DNA of 64,000 nucleotides from Palsa-504 sp963822765 (GTDB lineage: Bacteria; Actinomycetota; Actinomycetes; Streptosporangiales; Streptosporangiaceae). The stretch lies in contig CAWGJL010000050.1 in NCBI GenBank assembly GCA_963822765.1, positions 124,001-188,000 of the forward strand, read 5' to 3'. Both the position numbers and the translations under genes were made by a program. This document shows, piece after piece, positions 62,983 to 64,000 of the stretch. A model generated the notes under the pieces. It saw nothing but the letters and a program-made list of their open reading frames with translations. It had not been told where the DNA came from and did no database searches. How positions within the stretch are numbered: the first letter of the stretch is position 1; the number at the start of each line of letters is the position of its first letter.

Positions 62983-64000
62983 ATGGCTCAGGTGAGTACG
63001 ATCCCCGCTCCGGCCAGCGAGGCCGAGGCACTAGAAATGGTCTTGACCGGGCTGAGCCGGCTGGCCGCCGCCGATCCCGACCGCGATGGCGGCCCAGGCC
63101 CAGGCCGAGTGCCTGCTGGCCCTGGAACAAGGCGACGCGATCTCCACTGCGGTGCGGGCCCGGTTCCTGGCCGCGTTCACCGCCGGCCGCGGCTACTCCG
63201 CCGACGGGGACTACAGCCCGGCGTCGTGGCTGATCCACCAGACCCGGGTCACGAGGGGCGCAGCCCGGGAACATGTGGCCTGGGCCCGCCGCGCCGACCG
63301 TCACCCGCGGGTGATAGCGGCGCTAGCCGAGGGCACCCTGCTGACCGAATCGATGGCCCGGGTCATCTGCGGGTGGACTAGCAAACTCCCCGCGGACTGC
63401 CAGGACGCGGCCGATGAGATCCTGGTCACCGCGGCGCTAGCCGGAGGGCGCCAAGAGGACCTGGCCGTGCTGGCCGCGGAGATCTACACCCGGTCCCTGC
63501 CCGCCGACGACGACAACCCCGGGCCGGACTTCGAGGACCGAAAGGTCCGGGTCGAGACCACGTTCGCCGGGGCGGGGGTCATGTCGGGGGACCTGACCCC
63601 GGAGTGCGCAGCGGTGGTGACGACGGTGCTGGACGCGCTGTCGGCCCCGGCCGGGGCGCAGGACACCCGGACCCGGGAGCAGCGGTATCACGATGCGCTG
63701 GAAGACGCGATGCGCCGCCTGGTCGCCTCAGGTCTGCTCCCCGAGCGGGCCGGGCAGCCGGTCAAAATCTGGGCCCATATCTCCCTGGCGGAGCTGCGGG
63801 CCATCGATGACGGGTCGGTCCTGCAGGCCGAGTGGATCGGGGAGATGGCCATCCGGTGGGCCGCCCGCCGGGCCGCCGCCTCGCAGACCGGCAGCGACGG
63901 CGCCGCCTGGCTGGATGGCACCTCGGCCCGCGCCGTATCCTGCGACGCCACCCTGATCCCGGTCGTCACCGGCGGCATCGACCCCGCCGCCCTCGATGAC
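62983..64000 (+). CDS. DUF222-domain (HNH nuclease family) protein, frame disrupted, cut by window end
   Basis: ATG at 62983 (MAQVSTIPAPASEAEALEMV). A one-base break near 63075 precedes TAMAAQAQAECLLALEQGDA, after which the DUF222 pattern (SPASWLIHQTRVTRGAAREHV, ARADRHP, MSGDLTPECAAVV) runs open to the window edge. DUF222 proteins usually end in an HNH nuclease domain, which would lie outside. The mycobacterial 13E12 family is of this type and is DNA-damage induced. The PafBC-type promoter upstream agrees. Confidence 0.8.

Overview
The window is high-GC chromosomal DNA from an actinomycete (Actinomycetota). GTG starts, short overlaps and leaderless starts are common. Marker content includes adnAB helicase-nucleases, SigE-family sigma factor, mycosin-like protease, DUF222 nuclease family, LpdA-type quinone reductase and an ilvBNC-leuB-ilvE-cimA block. 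A Streptosporangiales-like or Catenulisporales-like genome would fit, but the genus cannot be fixed from the sequence. No rRNA, tRNA, CRISPR array, insertion sequence or phage was seen.

Layout. 1-10.9 kb: end of an M20 hydrolase, a PH-like membrane protein, a gamma-glutamylcyclotransferase, lpdA, secreted gamma-glutamyltransferase, biotin-dependent acyl-CoA carboxylase alpha chain, and a membrane PAS-GGDEF-EAL protein. 10.8-20.2 kb: branched-chain amino acid (BCAA) synthesis in three transcription units, ilvBNC, leuB-ilvE and cimA. Each has a very short leader peptide rich in Ile/Leu/Val codons, a pairing segment further downstream, and the same 17-bp palindrome upstream of the promoter; ilvBNC and cimA also have a clear leader terminator. 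20.2-24.7 kb: small enzymes and regulators. 24.7-27.1 kb: a membrane protein with a mycosin-like protease and an alkyltransferase-like protein. 27.3-38.7 kb: a decayed nucleotidyltransferase, then adnA and adnB, each behind a PafBC-type DNA-damage promoter and separated by four unrelated genes. 38.7-41.4 kb: a repeat lipoprotein, an XRE-cupin regulator and AzlCD BCAA exporter genes. 41.5-50.3 kb: a cytosolic protein that fuses a sugar-type ABC ATPase to GAF domains and a complete histidine kinase, its OmpR-type response regulator, and a complete xylose/ribose-type ABC importer with two permeases. 50.4-64 kb: transporters, an L,D-transpeptidase, cytochrome bd oxidase, a phasin-like protein with its regulator, a FolD/FchA folate pair, CsoR and small stress enzymes, ending in a DUF222 gene cut by the window edge.

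How the parts fit. The strongest system-level candidate is the ABC ATPase-histidine kinase with its response regulator and transporter: 11-bp-period direct repeats lie between the regulator gene and the transporter, so uptake may be sensed through a transporter-like ATPase. The second is the BCAA regulon, with transcriptional control (shared palindrome) layered on ribosome-mediated attenuation, and a BCAA exporter about 20 kb away.

Caution on quality. At least ten otherwise intact genes carry a single-base frame disruption (cimA, the gene before the mycosin, adnA, the sigma-linked membrane protein, adnB, XRE-cupin, the sugar-binding lipoprotein, possibly cydB, csoR, DUF222). This density suggests consensus sequencing errors more than ten true pseudogenes, and coordinates for those genes span the whole conserved region.
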